DNA of 64,000 nucleotides from Stenotrophomonas maltophilia (GTDB lineage: Bacteria; Pseudomonadota; Gammaproteobacteria; Xanthomonadales; Xanthomonadaceae): assembly GCF_003205835.1 (NCBI RefSeq), contig NZ_CP029773.1, positions 2,512,501-2,576,500 of the forward strand, written 5' to 3'. Under the pieces are notes generated by a model, which had not been told where the DNA came from, made no database searches, and saw nothing but the letters and a program-made list of their open reading frames with translations. The position numbers and the translations under genes were made by a program. This document shows positions 7,908-16,869 of this stretch, in pieces; position 1 is the stretch's first letter, and each line of letters opens with the position of its first letter.

Positions 7908-8912
7908 TCAGCGCTGGTAGTCCTTCAGGAACAACCAGGTGATCAGCGTGGCATCCGGCCCCTTCGGGTCGGTGAACGGCAGGCCGGACTGGCTGCCGCT
8001 CCACGCATGGCCCATGCCCTGCACCACATAGTGCTGCACCAGCGTCCTGCCACCGTAGGCGTAGGTATCCACCGTATACGCACGTCCACCCGGCACATGG
8101 CCGTGATAGGTGCTGGTCGGCACGTACTTCACCGAGTCGTTGTCCAGGCCGTCGTCGGCCAGATCATTGGTCTGCAGGAACTGGCGCACGGCCTGCTGGC
8201 CGTTCACCGGATTGACGGTGAGATCGGCGCTGCCATGGAACACCAGCACCGGCAGCGGTCGCGGCGACGGCGATCCCGAGCACTGCCAGGCCAGACGGCC
8301 ATTGCTGTCCGGCGAATAGATGCTGCCGGCCAGCAACGCATAGGCGCTGCCGGAAATCGTGGTCGCACCCTTGAACATGCCGCCGGAGTGGATGGCGCCG
8401 GCAGCGAACACATCCGAATAGCAGGCCAGCATGATCGAGGTCATCGCACCGCCTGCGGAAATGCCAGTGACATAGACCCGGTGCGGATCCACGCTGTAGC
8501 CCGCCTTCACCTTGTCCACGATGCCGGCCAGGATCGAGGCTTCGCCGCTGTCGCGGGCCTGGTTGATCGGCAGCTGCCAGTTCCAGCAGCGGGCCGGATT
8601 GGAGGTGACGTTCTGCCGGGGGTAGACCACGATGAACCCCTCAGTGTCGGCCACATCGTTGAAACCCGACGCCTCGCCCATCAGGTTCGGCCCGGTCACG
8701 CAGCCGTGCAGCACCAGCAGCAGGGGCAGTGGCTGGCTGTCGTCATAGCCGGCCGGCACCCATACCTGGTACTCGCGGGCGCCGAACAGATTGCCGTACA
8801 GGCCGATATCCCAATGCCCGGCAGGGCCCGCGGCGAGCGCACTGCCCGCCGTTGCCAGCCAGGTGCACAGCACCAGCACTGTTGCCTTGATCGAATCGAT
8901 TCCGGATTTCAT
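7908..8912 (-). CDS. Secreted PHB depolymerase-family esterase
   Basis: This 334-residue alpha/beta hydrolase starts at the ATG at 8912, which has GAGGA about nine bases upstream, and begins with a signal peptide (about 1-28). Family features are the oxyanion segment LLLVLHGC (about 65-71), the lipase box GISAGGAM with Ser152, a probable catalytic Asp230 in VFHGSADLTVNP and His302 in QGMGHAWSG. This is the LpqC/PHB-depolymerase or feruloyl-esterase-like family. Members cleave short-chain polyhydroxyalkanoates or other esters outside the cytoplasm. It is divergent from a TonB receptor gene across a 197-bp region, and a hydrolase, a hydratase and an acyl-CoA ligase lie beyond. Polymer specificity cannot be read from sequence alone. 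Confidence 0.85.
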   Translation of the reverse strand: MKSGIDSIKATVLVLCTWLATAGSALAAGPAGHWDIGLYGNLFGAREYQVWVPAGYDDSQPLPLLLVLHGCVTGPNLMGEASGFNDVADTEGFIVVYPRQNVTSNPARCWNWQLPINQARDSGEASILAGIVDKVKAGYSVDPHRVYVTGISAGGAMTSIMLACYSDVFAAGAIHSGGMFKGATTISGSAYALLAGSIYSPDSNGRLAWQCSGSPSPRPLPVLVFHGSADLTVNPVNGQQAVRQFLQTNDLADDGLDNDSVKYVPTSTYHGHVPGGRAYTVDTYAYGGRTLVQHYVVQGMGHAWSGSQSGLPFTDPKGPDATLITWLFLKDYQR

Positions 8913-9109
8913 GACCAGATCCTCATGCGTGAGTCGTGGATGAAGGAGTACCGGGGACCGCTTCCGGTTGGGGGCGCGCCCAGTATCCGCATCCACCGGC
9001 CGCTGCCGACTGGACCTAGGTCCACTCGCTGCCGGCCGATGACACCGCTAGCCTTGGCTGCAGGGGTGGCAATGGGCCATCCGCACGTTCATGCCTGGGG
9101 GAGGACCGA

Positions 9110-11296
9110 ATGAAACGGAATTGTTTGAGTCTCATGATCGGCGCGCTGCTGGCCACGGGGCCGGTACTGGCACAGGACGCGCCGACGGCAGGCAGATCCG
9201 CTTCGCCGACCAACCTGGACAGCATCAAGGTCACTGCACGCAAGCGCGAGGAAACCCTGCAGGAAGTGCCGGTGGCCGTCACCGCCTTTACCTCGGAGGC
9301 GCTGGACAGGATGAATGTCCAGGACATCAGCGACCTGGACGCGCAGGTGCCCAACCTGACCATCTACGCGGCGCGCGGTGCCAGCAGCACGGTCACTGCC
9401 TACATCCGTGGCATCGGCCAGTCCGACCCCACCTGGGGCGCGGACCCGGGCGTCGGCATCTATCTGGATGACGTTTACATCGCACGTCCGCAGGGCGCGC
9501 TGCTGGACGTGTTCGATGTCTCGCGCATCGAAGTGCTGCGCGGCCCGCAGGGCACGCTCTACGGCAAGAACACCATCGGCGGTGCGATCAAGTACATCTC
9601 GCGCGGCCTGCCGACCCAGACCGAGGGCTTCGCCCAGATCACCGTGGGCAACTACAGCCAGCTGGATGCAAAAGCGGCCATCGGCGGCCCGATTGGTGGT
9701 GCCGACAGTGGCCTGCGCGCCCGCGTGGCGGTGGCCAGCATGAACCACGACGGGTTTGGCGAGAACACCTTCAACGGCCAGCCGGTCAGCGACAAGCAGA
9801 TCAATGCCGCACGACTGAACGTCGGCGCGTATGCGGGTGACGACTTCGACGTGCAGTTCGCGCTGGACTGGATCGACGACCAGTCCGGCATGCGCGGCTC
9901 GAAGATGCTGGCGCCCAATCCGTTCCTGCGCGCCTATCCACCGATGGACAGCCGCTACGACATCCGCTCGGGCATGCGCAATCTCAACAACGTGGAGAGC
10001 AAGGGTGCCTCGGCCACGGTGAACTGGCGGCCGAACGAGGATATCGCGGTGAAGTACGTGGTCGCCAAGCGTGAATCGGACAGCGAGGCCAACATCGACT
10101 TCGATACCACGCCGGTGAAGCTGGCCGACGTGGGCGGCACCTATCACGACGACCAGGTCAGCAACGAGGTGCAGTTGAACTACGATGCCGGCGGCCGCGT
10201 GCGCGGCGTGGTCGGCCTGTACCAGTTCAGTGGCGAGGCCGGCGGGCAGATCCAGAACAACTACTTCAGTGCGCAGTTCGCCGACAACCAGGGCAAGGTG
10301 CTGACCGACAGCATCGCGCTGTACGCGGACTGGACCTTCGACCTGACCAGCAAACTCAAGCTGGATGTGGGCGCCCGTTACACCGACGAGGACAAGCGCG
10401 CGATCGTGCTCAACCGCCTCTACGCCGACCCGGGCTTCAGCCGGCCAGTGGCGGTGACCGCGGACTTCGACAAGAAGACCAACTTCAAGAACGTCTCGCC
10501 CAAGGTCTCGCTGGACTACCAGATCACCCCGGACATCATGGTCTACGGGCTGGCCACCCGTGGCTTCAAGTCAGGCGGCTACAACATCCGCGCCAACGCT
10601 GTGGCGGTGCCGCGCTCGGCCGAGCCGTTCGACGACGAGACCGTGGACAGCTACGAAGTCGGCAGCAAGATGGCCTTCCTCGACCAGCGCCTGTTCCTCA
10701 ATCTGTCGGCCTTCTACAACAAGTACAAGGACATCCAGCTGTCAGTGTTCACCGGCCTGGATACCAATGGCGATGGCATCGACGATTCCTTCTTCGGCGA
10801 CTTCACCAATGCCGGCGCGGGTACGGTCAAGGGCCTGGAAGTCGAATACCAGTACCTGCCCAGCCAGCACTGGCTGATCTCCGGCAACCTGGCCTGGCTG
10901 GACACCAAGTACGACGAGTACATGGATCGTGGCGTCAATGTGGCCAAGCAGATGAAGTTCACCAATGCGCCGGAATTCTCCGGGGCGTTCAACGTGGAGT
11001 ACCGTACCGAGCTGGCCAATGGCAGCAACCTGTCGGCACGGGTGAGCTACAGCTACCAGAGCGAAGTCTGGCCGACCACCGACCTGAGCCCGGTGATCAG
11101 GCAGAACGGCTACGGACTGGTCAATGCCGGTGTGATCTGGCGGCTGGATGATGCGTGGACCTTCTCGCTGCAGGGTACCAACCTGACGGACAAGGAATAC
11201 CGCACCACCGGCTACAACATTCCTGCGGTCGGTACGCTGATTGGTTTCTATGGCCCGCCGCGCCAATATAGCCTCAGCGTCCGTTACGATTTCTAG
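9110..11296 (+). CDS. TonB-dependent receptor
   Basis: This 728-residue outer-membrane receptor has a signal peptide (1-22, ending VLAQ), a TonB box (LDSIKVTARKREE, about 36-48), a plug domain with IEVLRGPQGTLYGKNTIGG and a barrel ending in the expected aromatic (LSVRYDF). A very strong ribosome site (GGGGGAGG) precedes the ATG. It belongs to the large plug-and-barrel family that includes both siderophore and organic-substrate receptors. No Fur-like box is visible upstream. It is followed 32 bp later by an alpha/beta hydrolase and then a MaoC hydratase, and is divergent from a secreted esterase. Import of an esterase product is therefore more likely than iron uptake. The substrate is inferred. 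Confidence 0.88.
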   Translation: MKRNCLSLMIGALLATGPVLAQDAPTAGRSASPTNLDSIKVTARKREETLQEVPVAVTAFTSEALDRMNVQDISDLDAQVPNLTIYAARGASSTVTAYIRGIGQSDPTWGADPGVGIYLDDVYIARPQGALLDVFDVSRIEVLRGPQGTLYGKNTIGGAIKYISRGLPTQTEGFAQITVGNYSQLDAKAAIGGPIGGADSGLRARVAVASMNHDGFGENTFNGQPVSDKQINAARLNVGAYAGDDFDVQFALDWIDDQSGMRGSKMLAPNPFLRAYPPMDSRYDIRSGMRNLNNVESKGASATVNWRPNEDIAVKYVVAKRESDSEANIDFDTTPVKLADVGGTYHDDQVSNEVQLNYDAGGRVRGVVGLYQFSGEAGGQIQNNYFSAQFADNQGKVLTDSIALYADWTFDLTSKLKLDVGARYTDEDKRAIVLNRLYADPGFSRPVAVTADFDKKTNFKNVSPKVSLDYQITPDIMVYGLATRGFKSGGYNIRANAVAVPRSAEPFDDETVDSYEVGSKMAFLDQRLFLNLSAFYNKYKDIQLSVFTGLDTNGDGIDDSFFGDFTNAGAGTVKGLEVEYQYLPSQHWLISGNLAWLDTKYDEYMDRGVNVAKQMKFTNAPEFSGAFNVEYRTELANGSNLSARVSYSYQSEVWPTTDLSPVIRQNGYGLVNAGVIWRLDDAWTFSLQGTNLTDKEYRTTGYNIPAVGTLIGFYGPPRQYSLSVRYDF

Positions 11297-11328
11297 AGCA
11301 TCCGATTCGATTTCCAGGAAGCCCCTGC

Positions 11329-12207
11329 ATGATGCAGTCTTACGTAGATCTGTACTGGAACAGTGACGATGGCCTGCGCCTGCACGCGCGTGACCATGCA
11401 GCGGACGCCGGGCAGGCGCCCCGCGGCACCGTGGTCTGCATTCCCGGCCTAACCCGCAATGGTGCCGATTTCGATGCACTGGCCGAGACTCTCACCGCCG
11501 AGGGCTGGCGCGTGATCGCGGTCGATCTGCGCGGTCGCGCCGGTTCGGAGCGCGCACATGACCCCACCAGCTACAACCCGCGCACCTATGCGGACGACAT
11601 GGTCGCGCTGCTGCGCTCGCAGAACATCGACAAGGCCGTGTTCGTCGGCACCTCGCTGGGCGTGCTGGTGACCATTACCCTCGCCTCGCGTGCGCCCGAG
11701 CGGATTGCCGGGGCGGTGCTCAACGATGCTGGCCCCAAGGTGCCACGCGAGGCGCTGGCACGGATCGGCAAGTACGCCGGCAAGCCGGTGCCACCGATGG
11801 ATCTGGAACAGGCCACGGCCTATGTGGCGTCGATCGGCAAGGCCGCGTTCCCGCGTTTCAGCAGCGATGACTGGCGAGCAATGGCGGTGCGTACCTTCCG
11901 CCCACGCAGCGATGGACTGCTGGAGCTGGATTACGACCCGGCGGTGATCCGAACGACGCGGCCGTGGCTGCTGTGGTTGCTGCGCCCGGTGCTGTGGCGT
12001 GCGGTACGCGGGCTGACCGCACGGGTGCCGGTACTGGTGGTGCGCGGTGCGCTGTCCGACATCCTGCCGGCCGATGTCGCGCGTCAGATGGCGGCCACCT
12101 CGGACAGCGCACGCCTGGTGGAAGTGCCGGACGTCGGCCATGCGCCGATGCTGTCCGAGCCGGAGGCGCGCCAGGCGATCCTGACCTTGCTGGAGCGTGT
12201 GGCGTGA
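11329..12207 (+). CDS. Cytoplasmic alpha/beta hydrolase
   Basis: This 292-residue protein has no signal peptide. It carries the alpha/beta hydrolase fold: VVCIPGLTRNGADFDAL (oxyanion loop), the nucleophile elbow GTSLG with Ser109, and a late GHAPMLSEPEA with the catalytic histidine. Asp in GALSDILPAD is the probable acid residue. AGGAAG lies seven bases before the start. It is translationally coupled to the next gene by a 4-bp GTGA overlap. Beside an outer-membrane receptor and a PhaJ-like hydratase, it could cleave imported ester oligomers to hydroxyacids. That role is an inference. Confidence 0.85.
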   Translation: MMQSYVDLYWNSDDGLRLHARDHAADAGQAPRGTVVCIPGLTRNGADFDALAETLTAEGWRVIAVDLRGRAGSERAHDPTSYNPRTYADDMVALLRSQNIDKAVFVGTSLGVLVTITLASRAPERIAGAVLNDAGPKVPREALARIGKYAGKPVPPMDLEQATAYVASIGKAAFPRFSSDDWRAMAVRTFRPRSDGLLELDYDPAVIRTTRPWLLWLLRPVLWRAVRGLTARVPVLVVRGALSDILPADVARQMAATSDSARLVEVPDVGHAPMLSEPEARQAILTLLERVA

Positions 12208-12689
12208 GCATGGACGACGCTGGCATCGCCCTGCCTCCTGCCCTGGAGGCGTTGCAGCAGTGGGCGGCCAGCGAGCGGGTGAGTGGCGTGACCCGCGTGG
12301 ACCAGACGCGCATCGATGCCTTTGCCGACGCCACCGGCGACCACAACTGGATCCACGTCGATCCTGGCCGCGCGCAGGCGCAGCTGCCGGGCGGACAGAC
12401 CATCGCGCACGGCTTCCTGCTGCTCTCGCTCACCGTGCAGGACGATGTGGCCGCCCTCGCTGGCTTCCCCGGCATCGACCACGTGCTCAACTACGGCTTG
12501 AACAAGGTCCGCTTCCTGGCACCGGTGCCGAGCGGGTCCGGGGTGCGGGTACGCTCGCAGCTGGTGTCACTGGACGCGCGCCAGCCGGGCCAGTGGCTGC
12601 TGACCCAGCGCAAGGCCATCGAGCGAGTTGCCGATGGCGCGCTGGCACTGGTCGCTGAGCAGCTGTCATTGATCGTGGTCGCCCCCTAG
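12204..12689 (+). CDS. MaoC/PhaJ-type enoyl-CoA hydratase
   Basis: This hot-dog-fold protein of 161 residues carries the hydratase-2 motif. FADATGDHNWIHVDP holds the catalytic pair Asp46 and His51, spaced by five as in PhaJ, and GQTIAHGFLLLSL follows. Such enzymes interconvert (R)-3-hydroxyacyl-CoA and trans-2-enoyl-CoA. The GTG at 12204 overlaps the previous stop, with GGAG eight bases upstream, and is preferred over the ATG at 12210, whose spacing would be 14. Coupling to the hydrolase suggests joint function. It would feed (R)-hydroxyacids into beta-oxidation after CoA activation by the ligase at 16870-18516. Function within the family is inferred. Confidence 0.82.
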   Translation: MSMDDAGIALPPALEALQQWAASERVSGVTRVDQTRIDAFADATGDHNWIHVDPGRAQAQLPGGQTIAHGFLLLSLTVQDDVAALAGFPGIDHVLNYGLNKVRFLAPVPSGSGVRVRSQLVSLDARQPGQWLLTQRKAIERVADGALALVAEQLSLIVVAP

Positions 12690-12725
12690 CACCACCCTGC
12701 CCGGTTCTCTCCCTACACTGGAGCG

Positions 12726-15700
12726 ATGTTGACGCCTTCCATCGTCCTCTTCGCCTGCATTGCATGGACCGCACTGCTGTTTGGCGTCGCGCTGTGGGGC
12801 GAACGCCGGGGGCATCGGCTGTCGAAGGCATGGCCGCTCATCTATGCGCTGTCGCTTGCGGTGCACTGCACCGCGTGGACCTACTACGGCGCGGCCTCGC
12901 AGGGCCTGCAATGGGGCTTCCCGATTCCACCCACCCTGGCCGGCATGGCGTTGATCTTTGCCTTCGGCCTGCCGTTCCTGCTCCGCCTGGGGCGGCTGGC
13001 CAAGCAGCACAACAGTGCCACCATCGCCGACCTGGTCGTCGCACGACTGCGTGCCGATCGCGGCCTCGGCTTCACCATCACGCTGGTGGCACTGTTCGGC
13101 ATCATTCCCTACATCGCCCTGCAGTTGAAGGCTGTCAGCCAGGGCCTGGGCGCCCTGCTGGGCGATCGTTTCGCGCCTGCTGCCGCGCAGCTGGACATGT
13201 CGTTCTGGTTCGCGTTGACGATGGCCGCGTTCACCCTGCTGTTCGGTGCACGCAAGGCATCGGCCACCGAGCCCAATCGTGGCATCGTGGTCGCGCTGGG
13301 GCTGGAGTCGGTATTGAAGCTGGTGGCGCTGCTCGCCATTGGCCTCTATGCGGCGCTGTCGGTGCGCCAGGCGGGCACGCCGCTGCTGGAAAAGATGGCA
13401 CAGCTTCCGCCGCCGGCCATCATGCCGGACTACCTCACCATGGTCGCGCTGGGCGCGATCTCCGCGTTTACCCTGCCGCACCAGTTCCATGTCGGTGTGG
13501 TCGAGCTGCGCCAGACCTCGGACCTGAGGACGGCACGCTGGATGTTCCCGGTCTACCTGCTGCTGATCGGGCTGCCGTCGGTGCCGATGGCGCTGGCCGG
13601 TGCCGCGCAGCTGCCCGCATCGGTGTCACCTGACCTGTACGTGCTGGCGCTGCCGCAGGCCGGTGGCCACCACCTGCTGGCGCTGCTGGCCTACCTGGGC
13701 AGCCTGAGCGCGGCCACCGGCATGATGATCCTGTCCGGGCTGACGCTGTCGATCATGCTCGGCAACCATGGCTTCGGCTCACGGTTGCTGGACGGCATTG
13801 CCGGCGGTGCCGCGGCAGCCGACCTGCGTCCACGCGTGCTGGCCTTCCGCCGTGCCGGCATCCTCGCCGTGTTCCTGATGGCGTGGCTGTACAGCCGGGC
13901 GATGAGTGACACCGAGGCACTCAGCGATTTCGGCCTGATGTCCTTCACCGCCCTCTCGCAGCTGGCGCCGGCGGTCCTGCTGGCGGTGTATCGCCCGCGC
14001 ACGCCCTCCCCGGCCATCATCGCCGGCATCGTGCTGGGGTCGCTGGCCTGGTTGTGGCTGGTACTGCTGCCGATGGTGGTCCCTGCCACGCCCCCGGCCG
14101 CGGGCGCCGATGAACTGCACTGGCTGGCCGTCGTTTCGCTGCGCGTGCAGCCGGGGCACATCGCCCTCAGCATGGGCGCCAGCCTGGCGATCAACCTGTT
14201 GGCGGTTGTCCTGGTATCGCGGGCAGTGCGCCCATCGCAGCCCCGGCGGCGCGACGCGGTGGCTGCAGCTTCGTTGCGCAGGACCGCCGGACGCTTCCTC
14301 GGCCAGGAGCGTGCGCGCCAGCTGATGGAGGGGCCCGCCGGACAGATGCTGGATGACGACCGGGTCACTGCGGTCGAACGCGAGCTGACCGCCGTGGTCG
14401 GTGCGGGCATGGCACGCCTGCTGGTGGAGGCTGCTCGCGATGGCGGCACTGCGCCACTGGATGCGGTGACCCGTGCAGTCGGCGAAGCAACCCAGGTACT
14501 GCGCTTCAACCAGCGCCTGCTGGAGGCGGCGCTGGAGAACATGAGCCAGGGCATCAGCGTAGTCGACGCACAGCTGCAGCTGGTGGCGTGGAACAGCCAG
14601 TACGCGGCATTGTTCAAGTTCCCGCCCGAGCTGCTGCAGGTCGGGCAGCCGGTGCTCAACCTGACGGCGTGGGCGCTGGCCGACCTGAAGATCGGCGATG
14701 GCCCCGGTGACTCCCGCGACAAGGCCTTGCAGCGTCGCGTTGCCCACATGCGGCGTGGCACACCACACCTGTCCGAGCGGATCTTTCCTGACGACACCAT
14801 CGTCGAGATCCGTGGCAACCCGATGCCGGGCGGTGGCTACGTGGCCACCTTCACCGACGTCACTGCGTTCCGCCGCGCCGAGGAAGCGCTCAAGCGCAGC
14901 AATGAAACGCTGGAGCGCCGCGTACAGGACCGCACCGCACGGCTGGAGCAGGCGGTGCACGCCGCCGAGCGTGCCAACGTGGCGAAAACGCGGTTCCTGA
15001 CGGCGGTCGGCCACGACCTGATCCAGCCGCTGCATGCGGCGCAGCTGTTGACCGATGCGATGTCGCAGCACATCGAATCGGAGTTCCTCGACAGCTTCCT
15101 GCGCCAGATCCGTGGTGCGCTGGACTCCACCGACGACCTGCTGTCCGGGTTGCTGGATATCTCCCGGCTTGAGGCGGGCGGGCTGGTCGCCGATCCGCGT
15201 CCGTTCGCGCTTTCGACCGTGCTCGATCCGCTCGCGCAGGAGTTTGCGGTGCTGGCGGCGGCGCGCGGGCTGCAGTTCCGCTACCTGCGGACCCGTGCCT
15301 GGGTCCACAGCGATCCGCTGCTGCTGCGCCGGGTGCTGCAGAACTTCCTCGCCAACGCCCTTCGCTACACCCGCCATGGCGGCGTCCTGCTGGGCGTGCG
15401 CCGCCAGGGGCACGCCCTGTCCATCGGCGTGCACGATACCGGCCCTGGCATCAGCGCCGAGCAGCAGGCGGCGGTGTTCGAGGAATTCCACCGCGTCGAT
15501 CGCAGCAACGGCCAGGGCCTGGGGCTTGGCCTGACCATCGCACACCGCATCGCCGACCTGCTGCATGCCCCGTTGCGGCTGCACAGCACGGTTGACCGCG
15601 GCTCGGTGTTCTCCATCGCCGTGGCGCGGATCGCAGCACCAGCGGCACCGCGGATCGAACCGCCTGCCAGCGGCAGCAGCACGCTCAAGGGTATCCGCGT

Positions 15701-16061
15701 GCTGGTGGTCGACAACGATGCGGATGCGCTGGCGGCAATGCAGCAGTTGCTGCTGTCGTGGGGCTGCGACGTCATCGCGGTGCGTGATGCGGATGGCATC
15801 GGTTCGTCGGCGCGCGATGCGGCGCTGTGGCTGTTCGACTACCACCTCGATGACGGCGACACGGGTGTGTCACTGTTCACGCGGCTGGTTGCGGCGCACG
15901 GGCCACGGCCTACGGTGATCCTCAGTGCGGATACCGGCGGCGAGACCCGCGATGCCGTACGTGGCGCAGGTCTCTCGCTGTTGAACAAACCCTTCAAGCC
16001 ACTGGCGCTGCGCTGGGCGATCAACCATCTGCTGACGGCCCGTTCCACAAACACGGCCTGA
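12726..16061 (+). CDS. Hybrid sensor kinase with sodium:solute symporter domain (CrbS-like)
   Basis: This 1111-residue membrane protein begins with about 12 hydrophobic helices (residues 1-500) of the sodium:solute symporter (SLC5) type. A PAS domain follows (about 600-720, ENMSQGISVVDAQLQLVAWN), then a HisKA domain with phospho-acceptor His763 in VGHDLIQPLHAA, and an HATPase with NFLANALRY and GLGLGLTI. It ends in a receiver domain with Asp1038 in LFDYHLDD. This is the architecture of CrbS/MxtR-type kinases, which sense short-chain fatty acid metabolism and control acyl-CoA synthetase genes through a LuxR-type partner. Here the partner gene is convergent, only 4 bp away. The ligand is inferred from architecture and neighbours. 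Confidence 0.88.
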   Translation: MLTPSIVLFACIAWTALLFGVALWGERRGHRLSKAWPLIYALSLAVHCTAWTYYGAASQGLQWGFPIPPTLAGMALIFAFGLPFLLRLGRLAKQHNSATIADLVVARLRADRGLGFTITLVALFGIIPYIALQLKAVSQGLGALLGDRFAPAAAQLDMSFWFALTMAAFTLLFGARKASATEPNRGIVVALGLESVLKLVALLAIGLYAALSVRQAGTPLLEKMAQLPPPAIMPDYLTMVALGAISAFTLPHQFHVGVVELRQTSDLRTARWMFPVYLLLIGLPSVPMALAGAAQLPASVSPDLYVLALPQAGGHHLLALLAYLGSLSAATGMMILSGLTLSIMLGNHGFGSRLLDGIAGGAAAADLRPRVLAFRRAGILAVFLMAWLYSRAMSDTEALSDFGLMSFTALSQLAPAVLLAVYRPRTPSPAIIAGIVLGSLAWLWLVLLPMVVPATPPAAGADELHWLAVVSLRVQPGHIALSMGASLAINLLAVVLVSRAVRPSQPRRRDAVAAASLRRTAGRFLGQERARQLMEGPAGQMLDDDRVTAVERELTAVVGAGMARLLVEAARDGGTAPLDAVTRAVGEATQVLRFNQRLLEAALENMSQGISVVDAQLQLVAWNSQYAALFKFPPELLQVGQPVLNLTAWALADLKIGDGPGDSRDKALQRRVAHMRRGTPHLSERIFPDDTIVEIRGNPMPGGGYVATFTDVTAFRRAEEALKRSNETLERRVQDRTARLEQAVHAAERANVAKTRFLTAVGHDLIQPLHAAQLLTDAMSQHIESEFLDSFLRQIRGALDSTDDLLSGLLDISRLEAGGLVADPRPFALSTVLDPLAQEFAVLAAARGLQFRYLRTRAWVHSDPLLLRRVLQNFLANALRYTRHGGVLLGVRRQGHALSIGVHDTGPGISAEQQAAVFEEFHRVDRSNGQGLGLGLTIAHRIADLLHAPLRLHSTVDRGSVFSIAVARIAAPAAPRIEPPASGSSTLKGIRVLVVDNDADALAAMQQLLLSWGCDVIAVRDADGIGSSARDAALWLFDYHLDDGDTGVSLFTRLVAAHGPRPTVILSADTGGETRDAVRGAGLSLLNKPFKPLALRWAINHLLTARSTNTA

Positions 16062-16065
16062 CGAT

Positions 16066-16740
16066 TCAGGGGCTGCGCGATTCTTCGATCTGGCGGGAGG
16101 GGTCGGCCAGGCCCATTTCATGCAGCACCCGGATCGCCTGCGCACGATTGCGGACCCCGAGCCGTTCCATGATGCGGGTCATGTGCGCCTTTACCGTTCG
16201 CAGCTGCACCCCGAGCCGATCGGCAATCTGCTTGTTGAGCAGCCCCTCGGCCACCAGGCTCAGCACCCGGTACTGATGCGCGGACAGGCTGGCCAGCCGC
16301 GCAGCCAGATCGGCATCCTTGCTGAAGGGCACCACGCGCGCCACGGGCTCGCGCAGCAGCGCCGGGATCCAGCGCTCGCCATCCAGCACGGACTGCAGTG
16401 CCGCCTGCAGCTCGTTCAGGCCCGAACTCTTGGGCAGATAGCCAGCAGCACCCAGGTCGATGGCGCGGCGGATCACCTGCGGCTCTTCATTGGCCGAGAC
16501 GATGATGATGGCCAGCCCTGGCTGCAGTGCGCGGATGGTGGCCAACCCAGCCAGGCCATGATTGCCCGGCATATGCAGGTCAAGCAGCATCAGGTCGATC
16601 TGTTGGCATTCAAGCACCTCAAGCACGCTGTCCAGCGCGTCGGCCTCGCTGATCTGCAGATCGGCAACCGCCTCTTCGGCCGCGCGATGCAGTGCGGCGC
16701 GGAACAAGGGGTGATCGTCGGCAATGAGCAGGGTTGGCAT
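16066..16740 (-). CDS. LuxR/NarL-type response regulator (CrbR-like)
   Basis: This 224-residue regulator has a receiver domain (1-120) with phosphorylatable Asp54 in LMLLDLHMPG and acidic residues in LLIADDHPLF. A LuxR helix-turn-helix follows (about 153-215) with LSLVAEGLLNKQIADRLGV and VKAHMTRIMERLGV. The start at 16740 gives the standard MPTLLIADDH beginning; longer in-frame starts lack family support. It is convergent with the hybrid kinase and divergent from the acyl-CoA ligase gene (129 bp apart). It is therefore the likely phosphorelay output controlling that ligase, as CrbR controls acs. Confidence 0.88.
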   Translation of the reverse strand: MPTLLIADDHPLFRAALHRAAEEAVADLQISEADALDSVLEVLECQQIDLMLLDLHMPGNHGLAGLATIRALQPGLAIIIVSANEEPQVIRRAIDLGAAGYLPKSSGLNELQAALQSVLDGERWIPALLREPVARVVPFSKDADLAARLASLSAHQYRVLSLVAEGLLNKQIADRLGVQLRTVKAHMTRIMERLGVRNRAQAIRVLHEMGLADPSRQIEESRSP

Positions 16741-16869
16741 GTCCAGGCGAGAGTAGCAAATCGTCCGCCTTTGGGAAGGCGTACCTAGGTACGCTGGCGT
16801 CACGCGGGCGTGCCGATAGTGTGGTGGCATGAAGGGCGTCATCCGATGCGTCGCCCACGAGGACTCACC

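Noticed and set aside
9000..9109. Fur box before the TonB receptor at 9110
   Set aside because: The region is GC-rich and I found no segment matching even half of the Fur consensus well.
13779..15845. A 688-codon minus-strand open frame
   Set aside because: It is antisense to the hybrid sensor kinase, whose catalytic motifs are intact. It has Gln/His/Arg-rich shadow composition and no ribosome site.
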